Shown here: piece by piece, positions 63,400 to 64,000 of the stretch
Numbering within the stretch: the first letter of the stretch is position 1
Layout: each line of letters opens with the position of its first letter
Assembly: GCA_030549775.1 (NCBI GenBank)
Contig: CM060180.1
Coordinates: 31,625,090 to 31,689,089 of the forward strand
Direction: 5' to 3'
DNA: 64,000 nt
Source: Tamarix chinensis
Taxonomy: Eukaryota > Streptophyta > Magnoliopsida > Caryophyllales > Tamaricaceae
The notes under the pieces: generated by a model
The model's database searches: none
Seen by the model: only the letters and a program-made list of their open reading frames with translations
What the model was told of the DNA's origin: nothing
Made by a program: the position numbers and the translations under genes

Positions 63400-64000
63400 T
63401 TTTGTAGGGCCAACTACTCTTGGAAATTTCGACCGCTCATTTTCCTGATTTACGCTCCTTATTTTGCGTCACTTTTTTGAAAATAGCGAAATCCGTTGTC
63501 CTATATTGAACATTCTGAGCTTCATACGTTCAAGTTTGAATTACTCTTTCTGTTTCGATGTGGAAGCTTTCTATGTTTCCCCGTCTAGCTGAGTGAACTC
63601 TTAGAGTTTTTTTTAAGAGACTTTGTTTATACTTATTTATTAAAAGTAATTATTTATTTTAATTTGTTTAGTAGCTCTACTAAACAAAATTAAGTAAATC
63701 ATTATAGATTAAAGGGATTCTATACTTTTTGAAAAAAAAAAACTTACAGAATAAATAGTTAGCGAGTTTCACTAAAGAGGTCAATAGATTCTATTATTAA
63801 TAGGAATAAGGATATTTGTTAGGATTTATCCCAATAGAACAGTAATCTACCTTATTTGTTTGATCTTTGCTGAATCAATGAATGTAAGAAGAAACGTATT
63901 GATGATGAAAGTAAATGAAAAACTAGAAACAATGGCTATATCAAGAAGAAGAATATAGAGGCTTTATTGAATTTGTATTCAGATCATTACAAACAAACAA
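63400..64000. other. Upstream region of the dioxygenase gene
   Basis: Non-coding, AT-rich towards the right. No further gene, terminus or repeat is recognisable before the window ends. Confidence 0.5.

Overview
This window is plant nuclear DNA. The evidence is a four-exon gene with GT-AG introns, several classes of plant transposable element, abundant (TTA)n and (TA)n microsatellites, and a degenerate block of the plant telomere unit TTTAGGG. The single intact gene has GC-rich exons and resembles the 2-oxoglutarate-dependent dioxygenases of monocots. A monocot is a weak inference and I cannot name the species. There are no bacterial, organellar or CRISPR-type features. Apart from the dioxygenase locus on the right, almost everything is nested and decayed mobile DNA.

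Layout. 0.3-4.4 kb: a decayed Ty3/gypsy element (leader or LTR, gag, RT, RNase H) on the plus strand. 4.4-26.1 kb: a nest of very large related LTRs in both orientations. One is a nearly complete solo LTR of about 5.3 kb (17637-22943) with a perfect 5-bp target duplication, inserted into an inverted relative. A 5.35-kb CACTA transposon (10557-15905, 3-bp duplication) sits in another. At 26.11-26.39 kb the gypsy leader/LTR sequence of 0.77-1.06 kb reappears, so the nest probably lies inside that element. 27.9-29.8 kb: a decayed Mutator-like transposase, minus strand. 31.9-42.4 kb: remains of a chromodomain-bearing gypsy element (minus strand), split by a 4.3-kb hAT element (34793-39089) with a perfect 8-bp duplication.

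43.4-63.2 kb: the dioxygenase locus, minus strand. The right-hand gene (59238-63177) is intact and predicts 360 residues with all catalytic residues. The left-hand copy (44063-49419) keeps only part of exon 3, intron 3 and exon 4, so it is a 5'-truncated pseudogene. Its intron holds a 3.1-kb insertion flanked on both sides by (TA)n. The insertion has imperfect terminal inverted repeats, gene-like GC-rich sequence and about 1.2 kb of telomere-like repeats. The intact paralogue shows the corresponding empty site. Between the two copies lie a CACTA-like remnant, a LINE 3' end with an RNase H-like segment, the end of another hAT-type element and a 2.07-kb non-autonomous Helitron with both termini recognisable.

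The strongest candidate for something not yet described is the (TA)n-flanked telomere-repeat-carrying element in the pseudogene intron. The giant LTR family is second: it has a dispersed 25-bp repeat and a conserved splice-donor-like site. All domain calls come from reading translated sequence by eye; no database search was run.
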